The notes: generated by a model from the letters alone, not told the origin. Counted from the first letter of the stretch, positions 24,960 to 34,962 are shown. The stretch: DNA of 36,046 nt from Flavobacterium sp. Root420 (GCF_001427905.1 NZ_LMEF01000018.1:1-36046); one strand, 5' to 3'. Translations and numbers: made by a program.

Positions 24960-26369
24960 TTATTCAGACCATTGTGTGTGGAAAACGCCGGTAGTATCGA
25001 TTCTTTCGTAAGTGTGAGCGCCAAAATAATCGCGCTGTGCCTGAATTAGGTTTGTTGGGAGATTTTCGGATCTGTAGGCATCAAAATAAGCTAATGAATT
25101 CATTAGTCCCGCTACAGGTAATCCTTTTTGAACTGCAAATTGAATCACTGCTCGCATTCCTGCCTGGTTCTCCGTTAGTTTTGAAGCAATTCCAGCATCT
25201 AAAAGTAAATTTGGTAAATCTGTTTTTGTAACATAAGCTTTTCTGAAATCTTCTAAAATGTTGGCACGAATAATACAGCCTCCTCGCCATATTTTGGCAA
25301 CAGTTTCTAAATTTAATCCGTAGTTATATTCTTTAGAAGCAGTGTGAAGCTGCGCTAATCCTTGTGCATAAGTCACAACAATAGAAAAGTATAAAGCTGA
25401 TTTTAAAGCAGCAATCGCCTCGCTTGTATTTACGGTAGTTTCGCTACTGTTCCAAATTATTTTTTTTGCAGCTTCAATTCTTTCCGGTTTCGTTTTAGAC
25501 ATATCGCGCATAAAAACCGCTGCATCAATAGTTGGAATCGGTACTTGCAAATCCATTGCGTTTTGAGAAGTCCATTTTCCTGTTCCTTTAGATTTTGCCC
25601 AATCTGAAATTTTATTGATCAGTCTGCTTCCGTCTTCATCTTTTTGTTTCAGTATGTTTCCGGTGATTTCGATCAGATAGGACTTAAGATCGTTCGTTTG
25701 GTTCCATTCTTCAAAAGTTTTCTGAATCGTATCTTCATCCAGATTATAACCTCTTTTCATCAGGTCATAAATCTCAGAAATCAATTGCATAATTCCGTAT
25801 TCGATTCCGTTATGAACCATTTTTACATAGTTACCGGCAGATCCGTTTCCTAAGTATTCTACACAAGGTTCTCCATCAACTTTTGCTGCAATAGCCTCAA
25901 AAATTGGGCGAAGTCTTTCGTATGCTTTCTGATCGCCACCAGGCATCATAGCAGGGCCGAATCGGGCACCTTTTTCACCTCCTGAAATTCCCATTCCAAA
26001 GAAATGAATCCCTTTAGCAGATAATTCTAAAAATCTTCTGTCGGTATCGGTGAAATAAGTATTACCGCCATCAATGATAATATCTCCCTTGTCTAAGTGA
26101 GGAAGTAAGCTTGCTATTGCACTGTCAACAGGCTTTCCTGCAGGAACCAGCAGCATAATAGCTCTTGGTTGTTGAATAAGTTCTACAAAATGTTTAACAT
26201 CTGTTGTTGCTTCAATGGTATCATCAGGACCGGCCTCTTGCTGAAGAGAATTAACTTTTTCGGTATCTAAATCTAAACCTGCTGCTGCAAATTTATGGTT
26301 CGCAATATTTAAAAGTAAATTACGACCCATTACACCTAATCCTACAATTCCAAAATCAAATTTGCTCAT
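24960..26369 (-). CDS. gnd: 6-phosphogluconate dehydrogenase (decarboxylating)
   Basis: A 469-aa NADP-dependent enzyme converting 6-phosphogluconate to ribulose 5-phosphate and CO2. It shows GIVGLGVMGRNLLLN at the N-terminus, GISGGEKGARFGPAMMPGG (about 125-145), and the family signature GNGSAGNYVKMVHNGIEYG (about 172-190, catalytic Lys and His-Asn). The C-terminal all-helical domain ends with FHTQWSE. The ATG at 26369 is preferred; an in-frame TTG at 26378 adds only three residues. It is first in the gnd-zwf-pgl operon. The 418-bp region upstream, shared with the sigma-factor gene, is described separately. Confidence 0.96.
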   Translation of the reverse strand: MSKFDFGIVGLGVMGRNLLLNIANHKFAAAGLDLDTEKVNSLQQEAGPDDTIEATTDVKHFVELIQQPRAIMLLVPAGKPVDSAIASLLPHLDKGDIIIDGGNTYFTDTDRRFLELSAKGIHFFGMGISGGEKGARFGPAMMPGGDQKAYERLRPIFEAIAAKVDGEPCVEYLGNGSAGNYVKMVHNGIEYGIMQLISEIYDLMKRGYNLDEDTIQKTFEEWNQTNDLKSYLIEITGNILKQKDEDGSRLINKISDWAKSKGTGKWTSQNAMDLQVPIPTIDAAVFMRDMSKTKPERIEAAKKIIWNSSETTVNTSEAIAALKSALYFSIVVTYAQGLAQLHTASKEYNYGLNLETVAKIWRGGCIIRANILEDFRKAYVTKTDLPNLLLDAGIASKLTENQAGMRAVIQFAVQKGLPVAGLMNSLAYFDAYRSENLPTNLIQAQRDYFGAHTYERIDTTGVFHTQWSE

Positions 26370-26787
26370 AGTTTTCAATTAACTAAAATTATTATAAAAT
26401 GTTTTTCTGAAAAAAGGAGTGGAAAAAATAGTAATTCTTTTTCGTTCAGTTCTTTGCAGAAAAAACAAAGTTTGTCTCAATCTTAAATAGTAAGATCTAC
26501 CCCGCTAAGTTAGAGAAAAATGATGAAACAGAGGATGATTTTTAGGTCACTTTAAGTCTTTATTGTTACTTTTTTATGTGTGAAAAACACATTTAGAGGC
26601 TCTCAATATTTTTTCTTTGAATTAAATAAATGTGTAAAAAGGAAGCAGATTAAGTTAAAAGAAAAACGATATTAACATTTGTTGTAGCTTATTTCTGTGG
26701 TAATACGCTATTAATTTAACATAAAGATAAATCAACTTTTTAGGTATTTTTTGTGTGTTAGTTTTCATTTGTTGTTTTAAAGCTATT
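26370..26787. other. Intergenic region between gnd and the ECF sigma gene
   Basis: This 418-bp divergent region is AT-rich and without a convincing gene. It contains a small hairpin (ATGTGT / ACACAT, 26576-26592) and, on the plus strand, a near-consensus -7 box TATTTTTTG at 26745-26753 (one T too many) 35 bp before the sigma-factor ATG. I found no convincing promoter for gnd on the minus strand and no recognised phosphate box. Confidence 0.4.
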
Positions 26788-27375
26788 ATGAAAAACTATC
26801 TTTTGCAAATGTCTGACGAAGAACTCCAGAAATTGATTTTTCAGGAAAACCATGACGCGTTTGCAATTATCTTCGACCGATACTGGAAGAAATTGTATAC
26901 GTATGCTTTTAAGATTTATAAAGAAGAAGAAATTTGTGAGGATATCGTTCAGGAAATTTTTATCAGTCTTTGGAAAAATTCAGCAAATACAGTTATTCTT
27001 AATCTCGAAGCTTATCTTTTCAGGGCTGTAAAATACAAAATTGCCAATCATATCAGAAGCTTGAAATTTGATCGTGAGCATCTTGAAGTTCTGGAGACTA
27101 TTCCGGAGCCGAACAATACCGTGGATAACATCGAATATATTGAATTCGAAAACGGTATTATGAATCAGATCAGTCAATTGACACCCAAGTGTCGTGAGGT
27201 TTTTTTATTAAGCCGAATGGAGCACTTTTCGAATGCTGAAATTGCAGAAAGATTAAGCCTTTCTATCCATACCGTCGAAAAGCATATCAGCAATGCTTTA
27301 AAACAGTTGCGTCTTAATGGATATCATTATAATACACTGCTTTTTTACTGGGCAACCTTTCTTTATGTTAACTAA
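26788..27375 (+). CDS. ECF RNA polymerase sigma factor (FecI-like, Bacteroidota type)
   Basis: A 195-aa sigma-70 family protein with only regions 2 and 4. Region 2 spans about residues 20-85 (FAIIFDRYWKKLYTYAFK... EDIVQEIFISLWK). Region 4 spans about 125-180 (LTPKCREVFLLSRMEHFSNAEIAERLSLSIHTVEKHISNALKQLR), with the HTH. I start at the ATG at 26788 (MKNYLLQMSDEE); a GTG at 26755 adds eleven unlikely residues. The FecR anti-sigma gene is 89 bp downstream and the STN-bearing SusC follows, so this is a surface-signalling system. It probably transcribes its own operon when the transporter is occupied. Confidence 0.92.
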   Translation: MKNYLLQMSDEELQKLIFQENHDAFAIIFDRYWKKLYTYAFKIYKEEEICEDIVQEIFISLWKNSANTVILNLEAYLFRAVKYKIANHIRSLKFDREHLEVLETIPEPNNTVDNIEYIEFENGIMNQISQLTPKCREVFLLSRMEHFSNAEIAERLSLSIHTVEKHISNALKQLRLNGYHYNTLLFYWATFLYVN

Positions 27376-27464
27376 AAAAGTACTGTTTTAAGAAAACGTT
27401 AAGACTGCTTTTTCGACTACTTGTCTGAATCAAAATTGGTGACTTATCTATAAAAGCACTCATT

Positions 27465-28406
27465 TTGAAAAAAGAAGCCCTTTTGCTACTGGCAAAAAAA
27501 TACACAGAAGGTACTTGCACACCCGAAGAAAAAATGGCTGTTGAAGCCTTTTTCGACAAAATGCAGGATGATTCAACTATTAGCCTGTATCAATTCCCTG
27601 ATTCAAAGGGTGATATAATTCTCGGAAAAACATTCCATGAATTACAAACCAAAAAACAACCTGGAAATTTTAGATTTAAAAAAGCCCTCAGAATTGCAGC
27701 GATTTTAATTGTTGCCATTGCAGTTTCTTTTTCCGTTGTAAAATTTGTATTGACACCAAAGGAGATCATTCAGATTGCCCATAAAGGAGAAAAAAAAGAA
27801 GTTTTGCTGCAAGACGGTAGCGTGGTAGTGCTGAACTCCAACAGCAGTATTACCTATCCGGAAGAATTCGGGGACACCCGAAATATCAAACTCAGTGGAG
27901 AAGCTTATTTTAAGGTGTTTCGCGATGTAAAAAGACCTTTTATTGTACAAACTCATGATGTAAAAGTTAGGGTACTGGGCACTTCATTCGATGTTAACTC
28001 CTATAAACACAGATCTACCAAAGTAAGTGTTCTTACCGGAAGAGTTGAAGTTAGCTCTGCCTCAGGAAACAAGGTAGTTATTGTTAAAAACCAACAAGCT
28101 GATCTGAAGCATAATGCTGATTTTCATATTTCAACAGACGATAGTTCAGAAGGTATTGCCTGGGCCAGCAACACCATTATTCTTAAAAAAACAACACTTT
28201 CTGAAACAGCCAAAATTATTGAAAACTGGTACAATGTGGATATCACATTTGAAGATCAGGAAATCAAAAAATTTACCATTTCAGGAAAATTTAAAGATGA
28301 AAAATTAGAGAATGTATTGGAAAGTATTGCCTTTTTGAAACAGCTAAAAATAATTTACCTAACCCAAAACCATATTGTTATAAGAAGAAAGACGCCTAAA
28401 GATTAA
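27465..28406 (+). CDS. FecR-type transmembrane anti-sigma factor
   Basis: A 313-aa regulator that holds the ECF sigma factor and receives the signal from the SusC N-terminal STN domain in the periplasm. A cytoplasmic segment (residues 1-72) is followed by one transmembrane helix (about 73-96, IAAILIVAIAVSFSVVKFVL), the periplasmic FecR domain (about 100-205, KKEVLLQDGSVVVLNSNSSITYP and GEAYFKVFRDVKRPFIVQT) and a C-terminal DUF4974-type STN-like domain (about 240-312). The start is a TTG at 27465: an in-frame stop lies at 27446-27448 and no ATG precedes the family-typical N-terminus (KKEALLLLAKKYTEGTCTPEE). It is coupled to the downstream SusC gene through a hairpin-bearing gap. Confidence 0.92.
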   Translation: MKKEALLLLAKKYTEGTCTPEEKMAVEAFFDKMQDDSTISLYQFPDSKGDIILGKTFHELQTKKQPGNFRFKKALRIAAILIVAIAVSFSVVKFVLTPKEIIQIAHKGEKKEVLLQDGSVVVLNSNSSITYPEEFGDTRNIKLSGEAYFKVFRDVKRPFIVQTHDVKVRVLGTSFDVNSYKHRSTKVSVLTGRVEVSSASGNKVVIVKNQQADLKHNADFHISTDDSSEGIAWASNTIILKKTTLSETAKIIENWYNVDITFEDQEIKKFTISGKFKDEKLENVLESIAFLKQLKIIYLTQNHIVIRRKTPKD

Positions 28407-28414
28407 ATAATAAA

Positions 28415-28440
28415 CCCGCCTCCGGTGCAACGGAAACGGG
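28415..28440 (+). promoter_or_regulatory. Hairpin between fecR and susC
   Basis: CCCG-cct-CCG pairs with CGG-aaa-CGGG across a GTGCAA loop, a GC-rich two-part stem in otherwise AT-rich DNA. It lies 9 bp after the FecR stop and 45 bp before the SusC ATG. It is not followed by T, so it is more likely an mRNA processing or stability element than a terminator. Confidence 0.5.
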
Positions 28441-28484
28441 CATTAAAAAAAAGACTACAAATAAAAATTTATAGCCCAATAGTA

Positions 28485-31400
28485 ATGAACACGAAACTAC
28501 AATTTTTTTTCAATAACTATATGAAGATGAAAAATCTTTATATACTGATAACATTCTTTTTGACTCTTCAGGGATTTGCCATTACAAATTCGACAAAAGA
28601 AAGCCAAATAAGCTTAAATCTGAAGGATGCCACAATTACAGAATTTTTTAAAGTGATTGAGCAAAAAACAGCCTTCACTTTTGTTTTTGATGAAAAAATA
28701 TCGGGGACTTCTCAGCGCATCACGATTTTTGCTGAAAAAGAAAGTCTTGATAACATCCTTTTAAAAATCTCAGAAAGAACCGGACTTTCTTTCAAAAAGA
28801 TTAATAATACTATTATAGTGACCAAAAATAGGCACGCCCAGATGACCGTACGCGGAAAAGTACTTGATGAAAGTGGCTTTCCAATGCCAGGAGTTACAGT
28901 TCTTGAAAAAGGAACTCACACCAGTACTTTGACGGACATGGAAGGGAATTTCAACTTTGCAGTGTCAAACTCTTCAGCAGTTCTTACCGTTTCTTATCTG
29001 GGGTATCTTTCACAGGATGTTGCAGTAAGCAATTCGTTCCTTACCATTACCATGAAAGTAAGTACAAGTGAGTTAGATGAGGTTGTTGTAACGGCTTTAG
29101 GGATTAAAAGAGAAGAAAAACGACTTGGGTTTTCACAACAGACCATAAAGTCGGAAAGCTTATCTCAGGCCAGATCTAATAACTGGTCGTCTGCTTTGAA
29201 AGGAAAAGTTGCAGGATTGAGTATTACTTCAGCAGGTTCCGGACCAATTAACTCACAGCAGATTACACTGAGAGGAAACAGATCGCTGAGTCCAAAAGGA
29301 AACTATGCGCTTATTGTAGTAGACGGCGTACCGGTGAATGCAGAAATGACAACCTCAGGTTCATCAAGCGCTTACATGGGAGAAGATTCACCTATTGATT
29401 ATGGTAACGGAATCTCAGATCTTAATCTTGATGATATTGAGAGTGTTACCGTTTTAAAAGGAGCAGGAGCTACCGCGCTTTATGGTAGCCGTGCTGCAAA
29501 TGGAGCATTGATTCTTACCACAAAATCGGGCAAGAAAAACAAAGGACTTGGTATTTCGTACAGTACGAGTGCTGCTTTTGATAAAGTACAGAGATGGCCG
29601 GACTATCAATACAAATATGGACAAGGAACAGGTAATTCGCCTGATGCTCAGGGAAACCAGTATTATTCTTATGGAAATTCTGCCGACGGAACCAGTACTA
29701 GTGGAACCAGCAGCGCCTGGGGACCTGCTTTTACCGGACAAAATTTCTATCAATATGATCCAACACTCCAAGGTCAGTCAGCAAACAGGGTTCCGTGGAC
29801 TTCTTATAGAGACAACCGTAAAGATTTCTGGAACACCGGGATAACCTTAAACAACAACATTTCTATACAAGGTGGTGATGAGAAAGGCTCTATGCGTCTT
29901 TCACTTGGTCGCCAGAAAAATGAATGGATTATGCCCAATACTGGTTTTGACAGGGTAACGGCTGCCATCAATGCCAATTATCAGGTATCGGAGAAAATCA
30001 AATTAGGAACTACCGTAAACTACAATACCAGAAACAGTGATAACCTTCCTTCAACAGGTTATAATAACGGTTCCATTGCTTATTTCATGATTTTCCAACA
30101 GCCAAACATTGATCTTGATTGGTATCGTCCTATTTGGGAGAAAGGAAAAGAACAGATTCAACAGTTGCATCCATTCAGTTCTTTTATTGACAATCCTTAT
30201 TTAATTGCCTATGAAGCTACTAATACGTTGAATAGTGACCAGATTGTTGGAAATATTTTTGCCAATATTAAATTGTCCTCAAATCTGGATTTAATGCTTC
30301 GTTCAGCTCTTAATACTTACAATCAGACCAGAGAACAAAAAAGACCTTATAGTATCAACAGATATGCAAAAGGTTTTTATGAAAGACAGGATGTGTACAA
30401 ACAGGAAATCAATACGGACTTTTTACTGTCTTATAAAAAGAATTTTGGAAGCAAATTCGCTCTGGCGGCTTCAGCCGGAGGAAATGCCATGAGTTACAAA
30501 TACAGACGTACTGAAGCAGAGGTAACAGGTTTAGTAGTTCCTGGAGTTTACAAACTTTCAAACGGATCAAGCGCACCAATTTTAACTTTAGGAGATGCTT
30601 ATAAAAAAATGAACAGTCTTTACGGCTTGGTTTCCTTGTCATATGGTGAAATGCTTTTTGTAGATGTAACAGGAAGAAATGACTGGACCAGTACATTGCC
30701 GGTAAAAAACAATTCTTTCTTTTATCCATCTGTAAATACAAGTTTAATCATTTCAGAAATGGCTGCCTTGCCAAAAGCGATTGATTATCTAAAATACAGG
30801 TTTTCTTATGCACAGGTTGGGAATGATACAGAGCCTTATAAAACTCAAAAGTATTATGGACAAAGTGCTTTTCCGAGTTCAGCCCAGACGTTGACGGTTT
30901 TATACAATGACCATTTTAAACCGGAGATTACCACCAGTTTTGAAACTGGTTTTGAAATCAGAATGCTTCATAATCGCCTGACAGTGGATGGAACTGTCTA
31001 TGAGAGCAGCACAAAAAATCAAATTATTGATATTCCGATGGACTTTTCAACAGGGTACAGTGGAGCAGTATTAAACGGAGGTGAAGTTAGGAATCGTGGT
31101 GTTGAGCTTACTCTTGGCGGAAAATTCATAGATCATAAAAATTTCAAATGGAATGCAAACCTAAACTGGTCACGCAATTGGAATAAAGTAATGGAACTTG
31201 CAGAAGGAATCGACGGACAACAGATTATTGGTACAGGAGGAACAGCTTCTATCATTGCAAAAGTAGGAGGGACTACAAGTGCAATTTATGGTTTTGGTTT
31301 TGTGAGATCACCTGACGGGCAGATTGTATACGACAATGCAGGTCTTCCGGCTTATCCTGAACAAATACAATACATTGGAGATGCGAGCCCGGATTGGAAG

Positions 31401-31925
31401 GCAGGTTTGACCAATACTTTTACCATTGGCAATTTTACAATGAACGTAACTATTGACGGGCAGTATGGCGGTATGCTTTATTCAATGACACACCACAAAC
31501 TTGCTGAGCAGGGTAAATTGGATTCTACTGAAATGGGTAGAGCCGATGGTTTTATCATTGGAGATGGAGTGATTCAGAATGCTGACGGCAGCTATGCGCC
31601 AAATACAAAGAAAGTGGCGACGGCAGATTGGTATGTTCGTTATTACAGAAGAGCCAATATTGAATCCAATTCATTTGATGCTTCTTATGCGAAACTGCGT
31701 GAAATAAGCCTTCAATATGCTATGCCAAAAAGATGGATTAAAAATACAGGTCTGCAGTCGGTTCAGTTTTCAGTTTTCGCAAGAGATTTAGCTGTTATTT
31801 CAGATTTCCCAATCTATGACCCTGAAACAGCAGCACTAAATGGTGACACTATTCTTCCTGGTGTAGAAACAGGACAGATGCCTTCGCCGACGACGTATGG
31901 TTTTAATTTAAGTTTGACTTTATAA
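28485..31925 (+). CDS. SusC/RagA family transporter with N-terminal STN signalling domain
   Basis: A 1146-aa TonB-linked transducer. A signal peptide (to about residue 35, LQGFAITN) is followed by an STN domain (about 41-115, QISLNLKDATITEFFKVIEQ), which contacts FecR in the periplasm. Then come a CarboxypepD_reg-like domain (about 122-195, GKVLDESGFPMPGVTVLEKG), TonB box ELDEVVVTALG, the plug with LKGKVAGLSITSAGSG, the motif LKGAGATALYGSRAANGALILTT, and a barrel ending in FNLSLTL. I choose the ATG at 28485; a GTG at 28425 would add 20 residues that lie inside the hairpin region. It is the only SusC here with STN, in keeping with the sigma/anti-sigma pair in front. Two phosphodiesterase genes downstream hint at phosphodiester uptake. 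Confidence 0.94.
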   Translation: MNTKLQFFFNNYMKMKNLYILITFFLTLQGFAITNSTKESQISLNLKDATITEFFKVIEQKTAFTFVFDEKISGTSQRITIFAEKESLDNILLKISERTGLSFKKINNTIIVTKNRHAQMTVRGKVLDESGFPMPGVTVLEKGTHTSTLTDMEGNFNFAVSNSSAVLTVSYLGYLSQDVAVSNSFLTITMKVSTSELDEVVVTALGIKREEKRLGFSQQTIKSESLSQARSNNWSSALKGKVAGLSITSAGSGPINSQQITLRGNRSLSPKGNYALIVVDGVPVNAEMTTSGSSSAYMGEDSPIDYGNGISDLNLDDIESVTVLKGAGATALYGSRAANGALILTTKSGKKNKGLGISYSTSAAFDKVQRWPDYQYKYGQGTGNSPDAQGNQYYSYGNSADGTSTSGTSSAWGPAFTGQNFYQYDPTLQGQSANRVPWTSYRDNRKDFWNTGITLNNNISIQGGDEKGSMRLSLGRQKNEWIMPNTGFDRVTAAINANYQVSEKIKLGTTVNYNTRNSDNLPSTGYNNGSIAYFMIFQQPNIDLDWYRPIWEKGKEQIQQLHPFSSFIDNPYLIAYEATNTLNSDQIVGNIFANIKLSSNLDLMLRSALNTYNQTREQKRPYSINRYAKGFYERQDVYKQEINTDFLLSYKKNFGSKFALAASAGGNAMSYKYRRTEAEVTGLVVPGVYKLSNGSSAPILTLGDAYKKMNSLYGLVSLSYGEMLFVDVTGRNDWTSTLPVKNNSFFYPSVNTSLIISEMAALPKAIDYLKYRFSYAQVGNDTEPYKTQKYYGQSAFPSSAQTLTVLYNDHFKPEITTSFETGFEIRMLHNRLTVDGTVYESSTKNQIIDIPMDFSTGYSGAVLNGGEVRNRGVELTLGGKFIDHKNFKWNANLNWSRNWNKVMELAEGIDGQQIIGTGGTASIIAKVGGTTSAIYGFGFVRSPDGQIVYDNAGLPAYPEQIQYIGDASPDWKAGLTNTFTIGNFTMNVTIDGQYGGMLYSMTHHKLAEQGKLDSTEMGRADGFIIGDGVIQNADGSYAPNTKKVATADWYVRYYRRANIESNSFDASYAKLREISLQYAMPKRWIKNTGLQSVQFSVFARDLAVISDFPIYDPETAALNGDTILPGVETGQMPSPTTYGFNLSLTL

Positions 31926-31932
31926 TAAGACA

Positions 31933-33366
31933 ATGAAAAAAATAAAAATTGCTGCAATATTAGTATTGCTTACCGGAATGAGTATTTCCTGTACACAAGG
32001 TTTTGAAGAGCTTAATGAAAATCCTAATCTTATAACCGAGGTAAGTCCCGGTACACTATTGAATCCGATAATTTATGGGATTGCTTCTCAGAATGCGCTG
32101 CAAAGTGTTGATGTTACCTTCAATTTAATGCAGGTATCCCTAACATATCCAAGTATTACCGGCGGACTTCATCGCTATGATGTCAGTAATAATATTGGTA
32201 ATTCAGCATGGAATAATTATTACAAATGGCTTAATAACATCAGAGAAATGCGTATGGCCTCGGTAAAAGCCAAAGACGGTAATTATGAAGCGATTGCTCT
32301 CACGCTTAATGCTTTGGTTTATGCCAATTTAACGGATCTTTTCGGACCTGTTCCGATGAGCGAAGCTACGCGTGGAGAAGAGGGAATTCTATATCCAAGA
32401 TATGATAAACAGGAATTTATTTATGAGATCTTACTGGCAGATTTGGAAAGAGCCAATACACTTTATGATGTTAGTAAACCTATGATTTATGCCGAAGATA
32501 TTTTGTTTCAGAATAAAGTGGCCAGCTGGAAGAAATTCACCAATTCGTTAAGAATGCGATTATTGTTAAGAGTATCAAACCGCACCGAAACGAAAGCTTT
32601 TGAAAAGCTGACGTATATGATTGAGCATCCTGAAATTTATCCGGTTTTTACAACTACAGCCGAAGGCGCGATTTTAAAAGTTACAGGTGTTTCTCCTAAT
32701 ATGTCTCCATGGGGAAGACCGCAGGATTTTAACCTTAATATAAAAATGGCTTCGTTTTTTATTGATAACCTTAATGCTCTTGAAGATCCGAGAAGAGCCA
32801 TAATTGCCACGGGAGCTACAGCTCTGGTTACCAATGCGCCTCTTGGGTATAAAGGAATTACAAGTGCTTATGCAGGTTCTGATTCTCAGTTTAAGTACAA
32901 TGCCTCAACATTAGTGAATGTGCAGGCGCAAAACCCTATGCAGATCTTTATTTTGACTTATGCCGAAGTGGAATTTATCAAAGCAGAAATGGCACAGCGA
33001 GGTTATGTTGCAGATGCAGCCGGACATTATGTAAAAGGTGTTAAGTCGGCTATAGAGCAGGTGAAGGCCGTAGCTCCTGCTAATTATTTCGATAATATAC
33101 AGGCGCAGTATAATGGTACATTAGAGAGAATCATGCTTCAAAAGTATTATGCGCTATATTTTACCGATTATCAACAATGGTTTGAATACCGCAGAACAGG
33201 ATTTCCGGTTTTGCCCACTACAACGGCAATGCTTAACGGAGGAATCATGCCTTCAAGATTTACCTATCCGGATAATCAGCAGATTAAAAACTACGAAAAC
33301 TATATGGAAGCCATTCAGATGATTGAAGGAGATAATATCAATTCTAAAGTTTGGTGGGACAAATAA
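31933..33366 (+). CDS. SusD/RagB family nutrient-binding outer membrane lipoprotein
   Basis: A 477-aa SusD_2-like lipoprotein, partner of the SusC encoded 7 bp upstream. The signal MKKIKIAAIL... GMSISC gives the lipidated Cys at residue 20, followed by TQGFEELNENPNL. Helical repeats (YEAIALTLNALVYANLTDLFGPVPMSEA, SWKKFTNSLRMRLLLRVSNR) and the C-terminal LQKYYALYFTDYQQWFEYRRTGFPVLP are typical of this branch. The tight spacing with the two phosphoesterase genes (10 and 11 bp) indicates a single transcript. Confidence 0.92.
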   Translation: MKKIKIAAILVLLTGMSISCTQGFEELNENPNLITEVSPGTLLNPIIYGIASQNALQSVDVTFNLMQVSLTYPSITGGLHRYDVSNNIGNSAWNNYYKWLNNIREMRMASVKAKDGNYEAIALTLNALVYANLTDLFGPVPMSEATRGEEGILYPRYDKQEFIYEILLADLERANTLYDVSKPMIYAEDILFQNKVASWKKFTNSLRMRLLLRVSNRTETKAFEKLTYMIEHPEIYPVFTTTAEGAILKVTGVSPNMSPWGRPQDFNLNIKMASFFIDNLNALEDPRRAIIATGATALVTNAPLGYKGITSAYAGSDSQFKYNASTLVNVQAQNPMQIFILTYAEVEFIKAEMAQRGYVADAAGHYVKGVKSAIEQVKAVAPANYFDNIQAQYNGTLERIMLQKYYALYFTDYQQWFEYRRTGFPVLPTTTAMLNGGIMPSRFTYPDNQQIKNYENYMEAIQMIEGDNINSKVWWDK

Positions 33367-33376
33367 AAAATTAAAG

Positions 33377-34951
33377 ATGAAAAAGACAATTATATTAGGC
33401 GCAATATTGTTTTGCGGGATTTTAACCGCACAAACAACTGTCAAAGGAAACGTATTTGAAGATTTGAATCAAAACGGGAAAAAAGACAAAAAAGAAAAAG
33501 GTATTGCAGATGTTGCAGTAACCAACGGACGAGAAGTAGTAGTTACAGACAAAAAAGGAAACTATGTACTTCCTGTGGAAAACAACGCTATTATCGCTGT
33601 AATTAAGCCTTCAGGTTATAAAATAGGGGTTAACAAAGACAACCTTCCACAGTTTTTTTACAATTACAAACCAGAAGGTTCTCCAAAAAGTAAATTCGAA
33701 GGTGTCGCGCCAACAGGAAAACTTCCGGAGTCAGTTGATTTTGGATTGATAACACAAAAAGAAACGGCTGATTTTACAGCACTTGTTTTTGGAGATCCTC
33801 AGCCTTATAATTTGGAAGAAGTTGATTTTTTTACCAGAGGAATTGTTTCAGAGGTTGAAGGAATTAAGAACATTCCGTTTGGACTGAGCATGGGAGATTT
33901 GGTTGGGAATGACCTTAGCTTATTCAATCCCTATATTCAGGCAGTCAAAAAAATTGGGATTCCATGGTACAATCTTTTAGGAAACCACGATCTAAATTTT
34001 GATGCCAAAGCTGATAATCTTGCTGATGAAACCTACGAAGCTCATTTCGGACCTGCCAATTATGCTTTCAATTATGGCAAAGTACATTTTATAATACTTG
34101 ATGATGTTTTATATCCTGACCCAAGGGATAATGAAGGATATTGGGGAGGATTTACAGAGGAACAAATGCAATTTATTGAAAACGATCTTAAAACAGTACC
34201 TAAAGACAATCTGATTGTAATGGCTTTTCATATTCCGCTTAGTGAGCCGGATCCTAAAGACGATTCTTTCAGGGACAGTGACCGTCAAAAGTTATTTGAA
34301 TTGCTGAAGGATTTCCCAAATACGCTGTCACTTTCGGCGCACACCCATATGCAACGTCAGGATTTTTTCGATCAGAAGAATGGCTGGTTACAAGAGAAAC
34401 CGCACCATCATTATAATATCGGAACAACATCAGGTGATTGGTATTCAGGAAAATTGGATGAGAAAGGAATTCCAATTTCAGTTATGAGAGACGGAACACC
34501 AAAGGGATATGCTTTCATTCATTTTGCAGGAAATCAATATACGGTAGATTACAAAACAGCTGGAAAAGCGCAGGATTATCAAATGAAGGTTTTTACTCCA
34601 AAAGTGGTTGCAAAAGGTAAACGTACCAAATCAGGTGTATTTGTGAACTTTTTTATGGGAAGCAAAAAAGATAAAGTGGTGTACCGTGTAGATCAGGGAG
34701 AATGGAAAGAGATGGATTATGTGCAGACAGAGGATCCGTCTTATGTAGCACTGGTTTATGAATGGGAGCTTTCAGAAGTATTGATGCCAGGAAGACGCTC
34801 ATCAGATCCTGAAAAAAGCACGCATGTTTGGAGAGGAAATATTCCTTCTGATCTTGCTTTGGGACAACATACAATTGAAATAAAAGCTACTGACATGTTT
34901 GGTAAAACCCATACGGCCAGCAGCAGTTATCGAATTGACAAAGTAAAATAA
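33377..34951 (+). CDS. Calcineurin-like metallophosphoesterase, periplasmic
   Basis: A 524-aa secreted enzyme with three parts: an N-terminal Ig-like module (about 20-120, VKGNVFEDLNQNGKKDKKEKGIADV), the metallophosphoesterase core (about 130-330) and a C-terminal beta module. Core motifs are VFGDPQ, MGDLVGND, LLGNHDLN, MAFHIP and SAHTHMQ, the five calcineurin-type metal-ligand blocks. The first block has D-P-Q in place of the usual D-x-H, so one metal ligand is changed; I recall this variant in related Bacteroidota proteins. The signal peptide MKKTIILGAILFCGILTAQ has no lipobox. I start at the ATG at 33377, because a longer frame opens inside the SusD gene. It probably hydrolyses phosphodiesters or phosphomonoesters in the periplasm. 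Confidence 0.88.
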   Translation: MKKTIILGAILFCGILTAQTTVKGNVFEDLNQNGKKDKKEKGIADVAVTNGREVVVTDKKGNYVLPVENNAIIAVIKPSGYKIGVNKDNLPQFFYNYKPEGSPKSKFEGVAPTGKLPESVDFGLITQKETADFTALVFGDPQPYNLEEVDFFTRGIVSEVEGIKNIPFGLSMGDLVGNDLSLFNPYIQAVKKIGIPWYNLLGNHDLNFDAKADNLADETYEAHFGPANYAFNYGKVHFIILDDVLYPDPRDNEGYWGGFTEEQMQFIENDLKTVPKDNLIVMAFHIPLSEPDPKDDSFRDSDRQKLFELLKDFPNTLSLSAHTHMQRQDFFDQKNGWLQEKPHHHYNIGTTSGDWYSGKLDEKGIPISVMRDGTPKGYAFIHFAGNQYTVDYKTAGKAQDYQMKVFTPKVVAKGKRTKSGVFVNFFMGSKKDKVVYRVDQGEWKEMDYVQTEDPSYVALVYEWELSEVLMPGRRSSDPEKSTHVWRGNIPSDLALGQHTIEIKATDMFGKTHTASSSYRIDKVK

Positions 34952-34962
34952 TTCAGAATCAC

